A DNA stretch of 64,000 nucleotides, taken from Novosphingobium sp. (GTDB lineage: Bacteria; Pseudomonadota; Alphaproteobacteria; Sphingomonadales; Sphingomonadaceae). Below the pieces are notes generated by a model. That model saw only the letters and a list, made by a program, of their open reading frames with translations, did not search any database and was not told where the DNA came from. Position numbers and translations under genes: made by a program. Location of the stretch: the NCBI RefSeq assembly GCF_019748365.1, contig NZ_JAIEPN010000058.1, forward strand, positions 23,576 to 87,575, in the 5' to 3' direction. Shown here in pieces: positions 9,105 to 17,832 of this stretch (the stretch's first letter is position 1; the number at the start of each line of letters is the position of its first letter).

Positions 9105-9180
9105 GGGTGACACAAGTTACACCGTGTAACCCTGAAAAAATCTCATTAGATATATGATTTAAAGCGTTTTATCTGAAAGG

Positions 9181-9211
9181 CGGACGGGTGACACACATCT
9201 GTCCGTTTTTT
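9181..9211 (+). terminator. Rho-independent terminator of the 182-aa gene
   Basis: 7-bp stem CGGACGG (9181-9187) with CTGTCCG (9199-9205), containing one G-T wobble, an 11-nt loop and a run of six T. It closes the plus-strand 182-aa gene. The rest of 9105-9362 holds nothing I can assign beyond a weak 8-bp hairpin at 9237-9257. Confidence 0.8.
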
Positions 9212-9362
9212 CCGTGCTGGCTGATGATATCAAGGAGCGGGCAGCAGACCTGCTCGCGAGGTTATGCCAGATTGCGGCGATGTAGGAAAACGCGGGACCG
9301 GCACACAGCTGGTTTGCAGGAGGCAATGCCGATGGCCCTTGCCCGCCGGACGCTCTGCTCCC

Positions 9363-11099
9363 CTACTTCGCGCGGTCCGGCTTGGCGCGCCACGTGCCCT
9401 TGCGGTGCGGCTTCTTCGGCGCTTCGGGGCGGCCGGCCTGACGGTAGGGCTTGGGGGCGTGGTTGGGCTTGCCTTCGCGGCGATGCCGGCGCGCTTCTTC
9501 GCGCGGGGCACCGTCCATCGGCGTGATCTCGAACTCGTCGGCTTCCTCGGCGGTGCGGCGCACCGCATCCATGAAGCGCGCCGCGATGGCGGACGGCACT
9601 TCGAACAGCGTTTCCTGCGCGGTGATGCGGATCGCGCCGATTTCGCTGCGGCTGACATGGCCGCGGCGGCAGAGCAGCGGGAGGATCCAGCGCGGATCGG
9701 CGTTCTGATTGCGCCCGAAATCGAGCCGCATCCAGGTGCTCTGCTCAAAGCCGGGGCGCGGTTCGCGCTGCGCTGGCGGGCCGGCATCGTTGCCGCTCAT
9801 CAGGTCTTCTGGTTCGGGCAGGCGGGCACGGTGAACCTGCACCAGCGCGGCGGCTATATCTTCGGCGCTGCGTTCAGCCAGGAGCCTTGCAGCGAGCGCG
9901 CGGTCTTCCTCGCTGGCCTCGACCGGCGCGAGCAGCGCGGCCATCATCCGGTCATTGTCGGCAGCGCGAATATCGGCAGCGGACGGCGCCGGCACCCACT
10001 GCGCCGGAATGCGCGCGCCGCGCAGCATGGCCTCGACCCGCTTGCGGCGCGGGTAGGGCACGATCAGCACGGCGGTGCCCTTCTTGCCGGCGCGCCCGGT
10101 GCGGCCCGAGCGGTGCTGCAGCGTTTCGGCATCGCGCGGAATCTCGACATGGACAACAAGGCTGAGGCTGGGCAGATCGATCCCGCGCGCGGCGACATCG
10201 GTGGCGACGCAGACCCGCGCGCGGCGATCACGCAGCGCTTGCAGCGCATGGTTGCGCTCGCTCTGGCTGTGCTCGCCCGAAAGCGCGACAACGGCAAAGC
10301 CGCGCTCGGTCAGGCTGGCGTGAAGGCGGCGGACATTGTCGCGCGTGGCGCAGAACAGCATCGCGGTTTCCGCTTCGTGGAAGCGCAGCAGATTGACGAC
10401 GGCGTGCTCGATATCGGCGGGCGCGACGGCCATTGCCTGATAATCGATATCGCCGTGGCCGCGCTCTTCGGAAACGGTCGAGATGCGCAGCGCGTTGTTC
10501 TGGTAGCGGCGGGCCAGCGCCACGATCGGCGCGGGCATGGTCGCCGAGAACAGCAGCGTGCGGCGTTCCTGCGGCGTCGCGTCGAGGATCGCCTCGAGGT
10601 CTTCGCGAAAGCCCATGTCGAGCATCTCGTCCGCCTCGTCGAGTACGGCGACGCGCAGCGCGGAAAGCTGGAGCGCCCCGCGTTCGAGGTGATCGCGCAA
10701 CCGGCCCGGGGTGCCGACGACGATGTGCGTGCCGTAGCCGAGCGCACGGCGCTCGCGCGAGGCGTCCATGCCGCCGACGCAAGTGGCGATGCGCGCGCCG
10801 GTCTGTTCGTAGAGCCATTCCAGTTCGCGGCTGACCTGCAGGGCGAGCTCGCGCGTGGGGGCGATCACCAGCGCGAGCGGCGCACCGGCGGGGCCCATGC
10901 GGTCTTCGCCGGCGAGCAGTTCCGCGGCCATGGCGAGGCCGAAGGCGACGGTCTTGCCGGAGCCGGTTTGCGCGGAGACGACCAGGTCGCGGCCATGGGC
11001 TTCGGCTTCGAGCACGGCAGCCTGCACCGGAGTGGGGGCGGCATAGCCGCGGGCTGCCACGGCGGCGCCGAGGGCGGGGGGAAGCTGTGAAAAGGGCAT
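9363..11099 (-). CDS. DEAD-box ATP-dependent RNA helicase with DbpA-like RNA-binding domain
   Basis: A 578-aa helicase with all expected motifs in order: Q motif (YAAPTPVQ), Walker A (AQTGSGKT), PTRELA, TPGRL, DEAD (LDEADEMLDMGF), SAT, DVAARGID and HRSGRTGRAG. After the RecA-like core, residues about 460-535 resemble the DbpA RNA-binding domain (ILPLLCRRGHVSRSEIGAIRI), and a basic Lys/Arg/Pro-rich tail follows. It probably remodels structured RNA, for example in ribosome assembly or cold adaptation (DeaD/CsdA/DbpA group). It stands alone, divergent from the sulfatase-like gene. Confidence 0.93.
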   Translation of the reverse strand: MPFSQLPPALGAAVAARGYAAPTPVQAAVLEAEAHGRDLVVSAQTGSGKTVAFGLAMAAELLAGEDRMGPAGAPLALVIAPTRELALQVSRELEWLYEQTGARIATCVGGMDASRERRALGYGTHIVVGTPGRLRDHLERGALQLSALRVAVLDEADEMLDMGFREDLEAILDATPQERRTLLFSATMPAPIVALARRYQNNALRISTVSEERGHGDIDYQAMAVAPADIEHAVVNLLRFHEAETAMLFCATRDNVRRLHASLTERGFAVVALSGEHSQSERNHALQALRDRRARVCVATDVAARGIDLPSLSLVVHVEIPRDAETLQHRSGRTGRAGKKGTAVLIVPYPRRKRVEAMLRGARIPAQWVPAPSAADIRAADNDRMMAALLAPVEASEEDRALAARLLAERSAEDIAAALVQVHRARLPEPEDLMSGNDAGPPAQREPRPGFEQSTWMRLDFGRNQNADPRWILPLLCRRGHVSRSEIGAIRITAQETLFEVPSAIAARFMDAVRRTAEEADEFEITPMDGAPREEARRHRREGKPNHAPKPYRQAGRPEAPKKPHRKGTWRAKPDRAK

Positions 11100-11290
11100 A
11101 GGGCTTTCGGGGGAATAACGTGTGCCCGGACATGCGGTGGCGGCCGGAACGGACCACCTCCACGCCGGAAGAAGCGCGCCCCATAGACCAATTGGAGCGG
11201 TTTGGCTTGTGTTGTTTGCACGGGCGCCGGATTTTGCCCCCTCTTGTCAGCAGGGACGGGAGCGGACAAGCTGGTGCGATAAGAAGGATA

Positions 11291-11297
11291 GGAGGGG
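11291..11297 (+). promoter_or_regulatory. Strong ribosome binding site deciding the sulfatase start
   Basis: GGAGGGG ends 5 nt before the ATG at 11303. It fixes that codon as the start and rejects the 61 extra residues of the open frame upstream. Confidence 0.85.
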
Positions 11298-11302
11298 ATC
11301 TG

Positions 11303-13279
11303 ATGGATTTTCGCGCACGCGCGATGCGGCTGGCTTTGGTGGCGACGGTGATTGTGCCGGGCTGGGCACTGGCTGCCCCTCCTGCCGATCCCGCGCTCGC
11401 GCCCAAGCCTGCCAGTGCGGCGACCGTGGCGGCGCAGCAGGCCGTGGCCGCAAAACTGCCGCAGGACGACGGGCGCGATGCCGCCTTTGCCGCGCAAGGC
11501 TATGTGGCGAGCGCCGCCGATCCCGTCATCCGTGATGCGGCGGGCAAGGCGGTGTGGAACATGGCCGCCTACGACTGGGTGCAGGGCCCCGCGCCCGCCA
11601 GCGTGAACCCTTCGCTCTGGCGCGAGGTGGGGCTGCTGAAGAAGCACGGCCTCTACGCGGTGGCGGACGGTGTGTGGCAGGTGCGCGGGTTCGACGTTTC
11701 GAACATGACCGTGATCCGCGGGGCAACCGGCTGGGTGCTGGTCGATCCGCTGACGACGAAGGAGACGGCGGCGGCGGCGCTGGCGCTGGTCAACGCCCAA
11801 TTGGGCGCGCGGCCGGTTTCGGCGGTGATCTACAGCCACAGCCATGCCGACCACTTCGGCGGCGTGCGCGGGGTGATTGCCGAGGCGGACGTGACCGCAG
11901 GCAAGGTGCAGGTGATCGCGCCGGCGCATTTCATCGAGGAAGCGGCGAGCGAGAACATCCTTGCGGGCTCCGCGATGGGCCGGCGTGCGCAGTATCAGTT
12001 CGGTGGCGGCCTTGCGCCGGGTGCCGAGGGGCAGATGGGCAGCGGCATCGGGCTTGGCGTTTCATCGGGCACCATCACGCTGATCGCGCCCACCGATACC
12101 GTGAGCAAGACAGGCGAGACCCGGGTGATCGACGGCGTGCCGATGGAGTTCCAGATCGTATCGGGCAGCGAGGCGCCGAGCGAGCTCAACGTCTATCTGC
12201 CGGGGCAGAAGGTGCTGCTTTCGGCGGAGATGAGCACCTGTTCGCTGCACAATATCCTCACCCCGCGCGGGGCCAAGGTGCGCGATACGCGGGCCTGGGC
12301 GGGCTATCTCGACGAGGCGCTGCGGATCTACGGCGGGCGGAGCGATGCAGTGATCTCCAGCCATTGCTGGCCGCGCTTCGGGCAGGCGGAAGTGAGCCGG
12401 ATGCTGGCGAGCCAGCGCGACAACTACCGCGTGTTGCACGATCAGACGCTGCGCCTGATGAACAAGGGTGAGACCCCGGCGGAGATCGCCGAGCAATTGG
12501 TGCAGCCCGCCGCGATTGCCGCCGACTGGTTCAACCATGGCTATTACGGAACCTACAGCCACAACGCGAAGGCGGTCTATCAGTTCTACCTTGGCTGGTA
12601 CGATGCGGTTCCTGCGAACCTCAATCCGTGGCCGGCGGTGGAGCATGCCAAGCGGCTGGTAGGCGCGATTGGCGGCCCGGCCAAAGTGCTGGCGCAGGCC
12701 AAAGCGGCAATGAAGGCGGGCGATTACCGCTGGTCGTCCGAGCTTCTGAGTGCAGCGGTCTTCGCCGATCCTGCGAACAAGGCGGCGCGGGCACTGCTGG
12801 CGGACAGCTATGAGCAGCAGGGCTATCAAGCGGAGAGCGCCATCTGGCGCAACCAGTTCCTCGCCGCCGCGAGCGAGCTCAGGAACGGGCGGAAATCCTC
12901 CGCCACATCGAGCCAGAGCCAGGACATGATCGCGGCGGTGCCGACGCAGCTCCTGCTCGATTCGGTGGCGACGCGGCTTGATCCGGCGAAGCTGGCGGGG
13001 CGGCGCATGGCGATCAACCTCGTGATGCCCGAGCGCAAGGAGACGGCGGGCATCGAGTTGACGGGCACCGCCATGCTGGCGCGGATGGAGCAAGCGCCCG
13101 GCGCAGCGGCAACGCTGACGGCCCCGCGCCGCCTGCTGCTGGGGCTGCTGTTCCTGAAACTGCCGCTGGCGCAGCTGGAAGCGGCGGGCCTCAAGGTCGA
13201 AGGCGACCGCGCGGCGATGGAAGCGTGGCTGGCGGCGCTCGATCCGATGCCGGGGGCGTTCAACATCGCCGAGCCGTGA
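11303..13279 (+). CDS. Alkyl sulfatase-like metallo-beta-lactamase-fold hydrolase
   Basis: A 658-aa protein with a signal peptide (LALVATVIVPGWALAAP, cleavage near residue 24), so it is probably periplasmic. The metallo-beta-lactamase metal motif HSHADHFGG is near residue 180, followed by the SdsA-type features NIL near residue 218, ELNVYLP and a later SSHCWPRFG. The central part is helical (dimerisation domain), and the C-terminus resembles an SCP2-like domain. This order matches class III linear alkyl sulfatases (SdsA1/BDS1), which hydrolyse primary alkyl sulfates to alcohol and sulfate. The true substrate is unknown. Confidence 0.88.
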   Translation: MDFRARAMRLALVATVIVPGWALAAPPADPALAPKPASAATVAAQQAVAAKLPQDDGRDAAFAAQGYVASAADPVIRDAAGKAVWNMAAYDWVQGPAPASVNPSLWREVGLLKKHGLYAVADGVWQVRGFDVSNMTVIRGATGWVLVDPLTTKETAAAALALVNAQLGARPVSAVIYSHSHADHFGGVRGVIAEADVTAGKVQVIAPAHFIEEAASENILAGSAMGRRAQYQFGGGLAPGAEGQMGSGIGLGVSSGTITLIAPTDTVSKTGETRVIDGVPMEFQIVSGSEAPSELNVYLPGQKVLLSAEMSTCSLHNILTPRGAKVRDTRAWAGYLDEALRIYGGRSDAVISSHCWPRFGQAEVSRMLASQRDNYRVLHDQTLRLMNKGETPAEIAEQLVQPAAIAADWFNHGYYGTYSHNAKAVYQFYLGWYDAVPANLNPWPAVEHAKRLVGAIGGPAKVLAQAKAAMKAGDYRWSSELLSAAVFADPANKAARALLADSYEQQGYQAESAIWRNQFLAAASELRNGRKSSATSSQSQDMIAAVPTQLLLDSVATRLDPAKLAGRRMAINLVMPERKETAGIELTGTAMLARMEQAPGAAATLTAPRRLLLGLLFLKLPLAQLEAAGLKVEGDRAAMEAWLAALDPMPGAFNIAEP

Positions 13280-13285
13280 GGGGAA

Positions 13286-13780
13286 TCAGACCATCTTGTC
13301 GATGAGGATGGCTGCCCACACCGCCAGCGTCAGCGCGCCGCCGGCGATCGTCCAGCGGATGGCGAGGCGCAGGTGGCGGGCTTGCGCGTCGATCGAGTGG
13401 ACAAAGCTGGCGAACAGGCGCTGGCGCAGCGCGGCATCGCCTTCGAGGCCCTCGGCGTCGAATTCCTCGCCCAGCAGCATGGCTCTGAGCGCGAGCGCGC
13501 AGGAGACGACGAGCGGCGCGATGCCGATCAGGCTGGCGAGCACCAGCAGCGGCTGGGTGGCGGCATCAACCGAAAGCGGCGCGCCGGGGCTGGCCGAGAT
13601 CGGGTGCGTGCCAATGGTGATCATCAGCGCGTTGAAGCCGAGCATGGCGCCAAGCCGCACCGAAAGATCGAGATCGCGGTTCTCGAGGAATTCGAGATCG
13701 GCGATGAAGCCCGGATCGGGCGGCTCGCCGCGCATCTCGCGAAAGGCGCGCAGGCGCGAGCGGAAGGACGTGGGGAGCAT
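13286..13780 (-). CDS. Small two-helix membrane protein, unknown function
   Basis: A 164-aa protein. Residues about 1-35 are basic and polar, followed by a hydrophobic segment (LGAMLGFNALMITIG), a long hydrophobic stretch (LLVLASLIGIAPLVVSCALALRAML), an acidic linker and a C-terminal helix (WTIAGGALTLAVWAAILI). The arrangement loosely recalls the membrane modules of Pycsar-type effector proteins, but I see no decisive motif and no cyclase next to it. It is convergent with the sulfatase-like gene (6 bp apart). The ATG at 13780 was chosen because the longer frame overlaps the divergent TonB gene. Confidence 0.6.
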   Translation of the reverse strand: MLPTSFRSRLRAFREMRGEPPDPGFIADLEFLENRDLDLSVRLGAMLGFNALMITIGTHPISASPGAPLSVDAATQPLLVLASLIGIAPLVVSCALALRAMLLGEEFDAEGLEGDAALRQRLFASFVHSIDAQARHLRLAIRWTIAGGALTLAVWAAILIDKMV

Positions 13781-13872
13781 GACGCGCAAGCCTACTGTGA
13801 TCGGGCGGAGGTGCAAGGCCTGACCGGCCGGGGCGATTGACGCCGCTTTCGCGCCATGCGAGCCTTGTTGCG

Positions 13873-15864
13873 ATGCAGCATGCAGTCCGCTTCTGGCCCG
13901 CCTGTGCGATGGCTCTTGCCGTGACTGCGGGCGGTACCTCGGCCCATGCGCAAGCCGTGCCGCCGCTGCCGGGGCGTGTCGATATCGAGGCGCAAGGCAC
14001 CGCGGCGACGGGCGCACGTGCTGCGGAGAATGCCGTGCGCAGCGCCGTCGATGCCTTTGGCACCACCGTCGGGCGCGAAACGATCGGGCTCTACAACCCG
14101 GAGAGCGCACGCGGGTTTTCGCCCACGGCAGCGGGCAATGTGCGGATCGAGGGGCTCTATTTCGATCAGGTGTGGGAACTGGGCGCGCGATTGCAGCGTA
14201 CCACGCAGATCCGCGTCGGGCTCTCGGCGCTGGGGAGCCCGTTTCCCGCGCCGACCGGCATTGTCGACTATGCCTTCCGCACCCCCGGCGACGAGACGGC
14301 CCTGAGCCTGCTGGGCGAGATCAACCAGTGGGGCAACAATTCGCTGGAGATCGACGCCAACCTGCCGGTGCAGGAGGGGCTGAACCTTGGGCTCGGCGGG
14401 GCGATCTACAATGACCGCAACTTCAACGGGACGCGGGCGCAGTTTCTCGAACTCTCGGCGGCGCTGCTCTGGCAGATCACGCCGGAAGCGGACCTGGTGC
14501 CCTTTGCAACGCATGCGGAAGGTTTCGAGATCAAGGGGCCGCTCTTTCTGCCTGCAGGCGAGGGGTTGCCGCCGCGCCTGCCGCGCCGCTTCCTCAAGGG
14601 GCCGGACTGGGCGCGCTATCGTGGATCGGCAACCAATGCCGGGCTGATCGCGACATGGCGGATCGCCGCCGGCTGGGAGCTCAAGGGCGGGGTGTTCCAT
14701 TCGCGTTTCGATGACCGGCGCGGCTTCACCAATCTGATCGTTGATCTGGCAGCGGATGGCACGGGTACGCAGATCGTGATCGCGGACCCCCCGCTCACGT
14801 TCGCATCGACCAGCGGCGAACTGCGCCTCACGCGCACGATCGCCGATGGCCCGCGCGTGCACCGCCTCCACGCCAGCGTGCGGGCGAGAGCGGGCAACCG
14901 GCGCTTCGGCGGATCGGACGTGATCGACCTCGGGCCCACCAGCGTCTTCTCGCCGACGACCGCCCCTCGCCCGGCGTTTGCCTTTTCTGCCCAACAGCGC
15001 GACCGGGTGCGCCAATGGACGGTGGGGCTGGCCTATGAAGGGCGCTGGCAAGGCGTGGGCGAGCTGAGCCTTGGCGTCCAGAAGACGCAGTACCGCAAGC
15101 GCATCGGCCTGCCGGGAGAGCCGCCGGTGGCGACTTTCGCCGCGCCGATCCTGTTCAACGTGACGCTGGCTGCCGAAATCACGCCGCGCCTCACCGCTTA
15201 TGGCGGCTATGTGACCGGGCTGGAGGAAAGCGGTATCGCGCCCGAGAACGCGGCGAACCGCAACGAGGCGCTGCCCGCGATCCGCACCAGCCAGCGGGAT
15301 GCGGGGCTGAGCTATGCGCTGACCGACGAGATCAAGCTGGTGGCGGGCGTGTTCGACGTGCGCAAGCCCTACTTCAATCTGGGCGCCAATGGCCGCTTCG
15401 ATGCGCTGGGCGACGTGATCAACCAGGGCGCGGAAGTCTCGATCGCCGGACCCCTTACCGAGCGGCTCAGCGTGGTGGCGGGCGCGGTGCTGCTGCGCCC
15501 CCGCGTGCGCGGCGAGGATGTGGCCAGCGGGCAAGTCGGGCCGCGCCCGGTGGGTGCGATCACGCGCAGACTTGAGCTCAATGCCGACTGGCGGCCACCA
15601 TGGCTGGAGGGCCTTTCGCTCGATGTCAGCGCCTCGCACCGCAGCGCTGAGACGGCAACCGTAAGCAACCTGACCGCGATCCCGCCGCGCACCATGATCG
15701 ATCTGGGCGGGCGCTATCAGTTTGCACTGGCCGGCAAGGCCGCAACGCTGCGGCTGCAGATCGAGAATCTGACGGACCTGCAGGGGTTCAGGCTCGAAGG
15801 CGCGGGTGCCTTTGACCTGATCGCCGGGCGGCGCCTTGGCGGGTATCTGACCGTCGATTTCTAG
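13873..15864 (+). CDS. TonB-dependent outer-membrane protein with reduced plug
   Basis: A 663-aa outer-membrane barrel with a signal peptide (cleavage after SAHA, about residue 26). The N-terminal plug-like part (RVDIEAQ, GFSPTAAGNVRIEGLYFDQ) is short and lacks an obvious TonB box. The barrel repeats end in a terminal Phe (GGYLTVDF). It belongs to the TonB-dependent receptor superfamily, but energisation by TonB is uncertain. The ATG at 13873 is preferred over an upstream in-frame TTG at 13837. Downstream genes for an acyl-CoA ligase are convergent, so no operon partner hints at the substrate. Confidence 0.75.
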   Translation: MQHAVRFWPACAMALAVTAGGTSAHAQAVPPLPGRVDIEAQGTAATGARAAENAVRSAVDAFGTTVGRETIGLYNPESARGFSPTAAGNVRIEGLYFDQVWELGARLQRTTQIRVGLSALGSPFPAPTGIVDYAFRTPGDETALSLLGEINQWGNNSLEIDANLPVQEGLNLGLGGAIYNDRNFNGTRAQFLELSAALLWQITPEADLVPFATHAEGFEIKGPLFLPAGEGLPPRLPRRFLKGPDWARYRGSATNAGLIATWRIAAGWELKGGVFHSRFDDRRGFTNLIVDLAADGTGTQIVIADPPLTFASTSGELRLTRTIADGPRVHRLHASVRARAGNRRFGGSDVIDLGPTSVFSPTTAPRPAFAFSAQQRDRVRQWTVGLAYEGRWQGVGELSLGVQKTQYRKRIGLPGEPPVATFAAPILFNVTLAAEITPRLTAYGGYVTGLEESGIAPENAANRNEALPAIRTSQRDAGLSYALTDEIKLVAGVFDVRKPYFNLGANGRFDALGDVINQGAEVSIAGPLTERLSVVAGAVLLRPRVRGEDVASGQVGPRPVGAITRRLELNADWRPPWLEGLSLDVSASHRSAETATVSNLTAIPPRTMIDLGGRYQFALAGKAATLRLQIENLTDLQGFRLEGAGAFDLIAGRRLGGYLTVDF

Positions 15865-15890
15865 CCTTCTAGCCCCCTAGCCTTCTAGCC
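15861..15890. repeat. 14-bp direct repeat holding two convergent stop codons
   Basis: CTAGCCTTCTAGCC occurs at 15861-15874 and again at 15877-15890. The first copy supplies the TAG stop of the TonB-dependent gene and the second supplies the stop of the convergent acyl-CoA ligase. Confidence 0.85.
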
Positions 15891-17726
15891 CTTGTACAGC
15901 GCGTCCAGCCTCGCCCCGTAGCGCGCCTTGATCTTGTGGCGGCGGATCTTCATCGAGGGGGTCATTTCCTCGTTGTCGATGGTGAAGGGCTCGTCCGCGA
16001 GCGCGATCTGGCGGACCTTTTCGATGACCGAGAGGTCCTTGTTCACCCGGTCGACCGCTGCGCGGAGCGCGGTGCGGAAGGCGGGCAGGTCCGAAAGCGC
16101 GGCCATGTCGTACTTCTCGCCCTCGGCACGGGCCCATTCCATCGCCCATTCGGCATCGGGGACGATGAGGCCGACGATGTAGGGCCGCTTGTCGCCCGAG
16201 ACCATCGCCTGCCCGATCTCCGGCTGCAGCGTGAGCATGCCCTCGATCCGCTGCGGTGAGACGTTGTCGCCCTTGTCGTTGACGATCATGTCCTTCTTGC
16301 GGTCGGTGATCCTGATCCGGCCCTTGTCATCGAAGTGGCCGATATCGCCGGTGTGGAGCCAGCCCGCCTGCGGCCCGTCCTGCGGGATCGCGCGAAGCGT
16401 TTCGGCGTCATTGCGCCAATAGCCGTGCATGACGAGTTCGCCGCGCACGAGGATCTCGCCATCCTCGGCGATCTTGACCTCCACGCCGCGCAAGGGAGGG
16501 CCGACGGTGTCCATCGCGAGGCCCACCCTGGGCCGGTTGCAGCTGATCACCGGGCCGGCTTCGGTCTGGCCATAGCCCTGCAGCATGGTGAGCCCCATCG
16601 CATCGAAGAACAGGCCGACGTCGGGATTGAGCGGTGCACCGCCCGAGACGAGGGCCTTGAGGCGTCCGCCGAAGCGCTGGCGGATCTTGGGGCGCAAGGT
16701 GCGTTCGATGAAGAAATCCATCGGTGCATCGATGATCCGGCGCAGGATGCTTGCCCCCTCTGCCTTGCGTGCGCCGATCGCGAGCGCCCGGGCCATCAGG
16801 TAGTTGGGCAGTTTGCCCTGCTTTTCGACCTGCTTCATGATGCGCGCGCGCAGCACCTCGAACAGGCGCGGCACGACGACCATGAGCGTGGGCCGCGTCT
16901 CCTCGATATTGCTGGCGAGCTTTTCGAGCCCTTCCGCATAATAGATCTGCGCGCCGAGACCGATGGGCAGGAACTGGCCGCCGGAATGCTCGTAGGCATG
17001 GCTGAGCGGCAGGAAGGAAAGGAACACCTCGGTCTCGCGGCCGGTGGTGTCCCAGCCCAGATCCTCGGCGACGACGGCGCCCGCGCCATCGACATTGCAC
17101 AGGATCGCGCCGTGGTGCTGGCACACGCCGCGCGGGGCGCCGCCGGTGCCGCTGGTGTAGATGATGCAGGCGGTTTCATGACGGCCGATCGCGGCGACAC
17201 GCGCGGCGACCGAAAGGCGCGCAGGCACGGCATCGCCGCTGGTGAGCGCGGACCAATCATGGAAGCCGATGCGTTCGGACTGCATGCGGCGCAGCGGTTC
17301 CATGCCGATGATATGCGCCACCGGCGCCGCGCTGAGGCAGGCGGTGAGCAGCGGCTGGGCGAGCTTCGCATTGGAGACGATGACCGCGCGGGCGCCCGAA
17401 TTCTCCAGCACGTGGAGATGGTCGCGCACGGTGTTGGTGACATAGGCAGGCACGGTAACCAGCCCTGCGGCCATGATCGCGAGGTCGGCGATGCACCATT
17501 CGGGCCGGTTTTCCGAGACGAGCACCACCCGGTCGCCCGCATCGAGCCCGAGGCTGCGCAGCGATTCGGCGAGGAGGCAGACCTGATCCGCCGCCTCGCG
17601 CCAGCTCAGCGATTGCCAGCTGCCGCCGCGCTTGGCCCAGAGGAACGGACGATCCCCGAAGAACTCCGCCCGATCGAGGAACATGGCGACGAGATTGGGA
17701 TAGGACGCGAAATCGGAAAGCTGCAC
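15885..17726 (-). CDS. Long-chain acyl-CoA synthetase (AMP-forming)
   Basis: A 613-aa ANL-superfamily ligase that activates a fatty acid to acyl-AMP and then acyl-CoA. The phosphate-binding loop YTSGTGGAPRGV is near residue 190, the GYGQTEAGP motif near 387, and the hinge/C-domain motif GWLHTGDIGHFDDKGRIRITDRKKD near 455-480. The C-terminus ends with a KIRRHKIKARYG segment. Length and LPLSHAYEH match bacterial FAA1/FadD-type long-chain ligases. The start is GTG at 17726. It is a single gene, about 100 bp downstream of gamma-glutamyltransferase on the same strand. Confidence 0.9.
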   Translation of the reverse strand: MQLSDFASYPNLVAMFLDRAEFFGDRPFLWAKRGGSWQSLSWREAADQVCLLAESLRSLGLDAGDRVVLVSENRPEWCIADLAIMAAGLVTVPAYVTNTVRDHLHVLENSGARAVIVSNAKLAQPLLTACLSAAPVAHIIGMEPLRRMQSERIGFHDWSALTSGDAVPARLSVAARVAAIGRHETACIIYTSGTGGAPRGVCQHHGAILCNVDGAGAVVAEDLGWDTTGRETEVFLSFLPLSHAYEHSGGQFLPIGLGAQIYYAEGLEKLASNIEETRPTLMVVVPRLFEVLRARIMKQVEKQGKLPNYLMARALAIGARKAEGASILRRIIDAPMDFFIERTLRPKIRQRFGGRLKALVSGGAPLNPDVGLFFDAMGLTMLQGYGQTEAGPVISCNRPRVGLAMDTVGPPLRGVEVKIAEDGEILVRGELVMHGYWRNDAETLRAIPQDGPQAGWLHTGDIGHFDDKGRIRITDRKKDMIVNDKGDNVSPQRIEGMLTLQPEIGQAMVSGDKRPYIVGLIVPDAEWAMEWARAEGEKYDMAALSDLPAFRTALRAAVDRVNKDLSVIEKVRQIALADEPFTIDNEEMTPSMKIRRHKIKARYGARLDALYKG

Positions 17727-17832
17727 GGTATGACGATCCCCTGCCCGGTGTGCCCGCGCTGGCGGGTCACGTGTTTGGCCGGGAAACTAGGAGTGCCGTA
17801 GCGGAAGGGCAAGGCGGCCTGTGGAAAGTGCC

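Noticed and set aside
9237..9257. 8-bp hairpin as a terminator for the helicase gene
   Set aside because: Stem contains a wobble and there is no T run on the minus strand after it.
9264..11090. 608-aa plus-strand frame opposite the DEAD-box helicase
   Set aside because: The helicase on the minus strand has every expected motif; the plus-strand frame is a GC-skew shadow.
11240..11290. CTTGTC/GACAAG inverted pair and nearby TTGTCA as a promoter for the sulfatase gene
   Set aside because: The -10 match is poor and the arms are only 6 bp; not supportable without transcript data.
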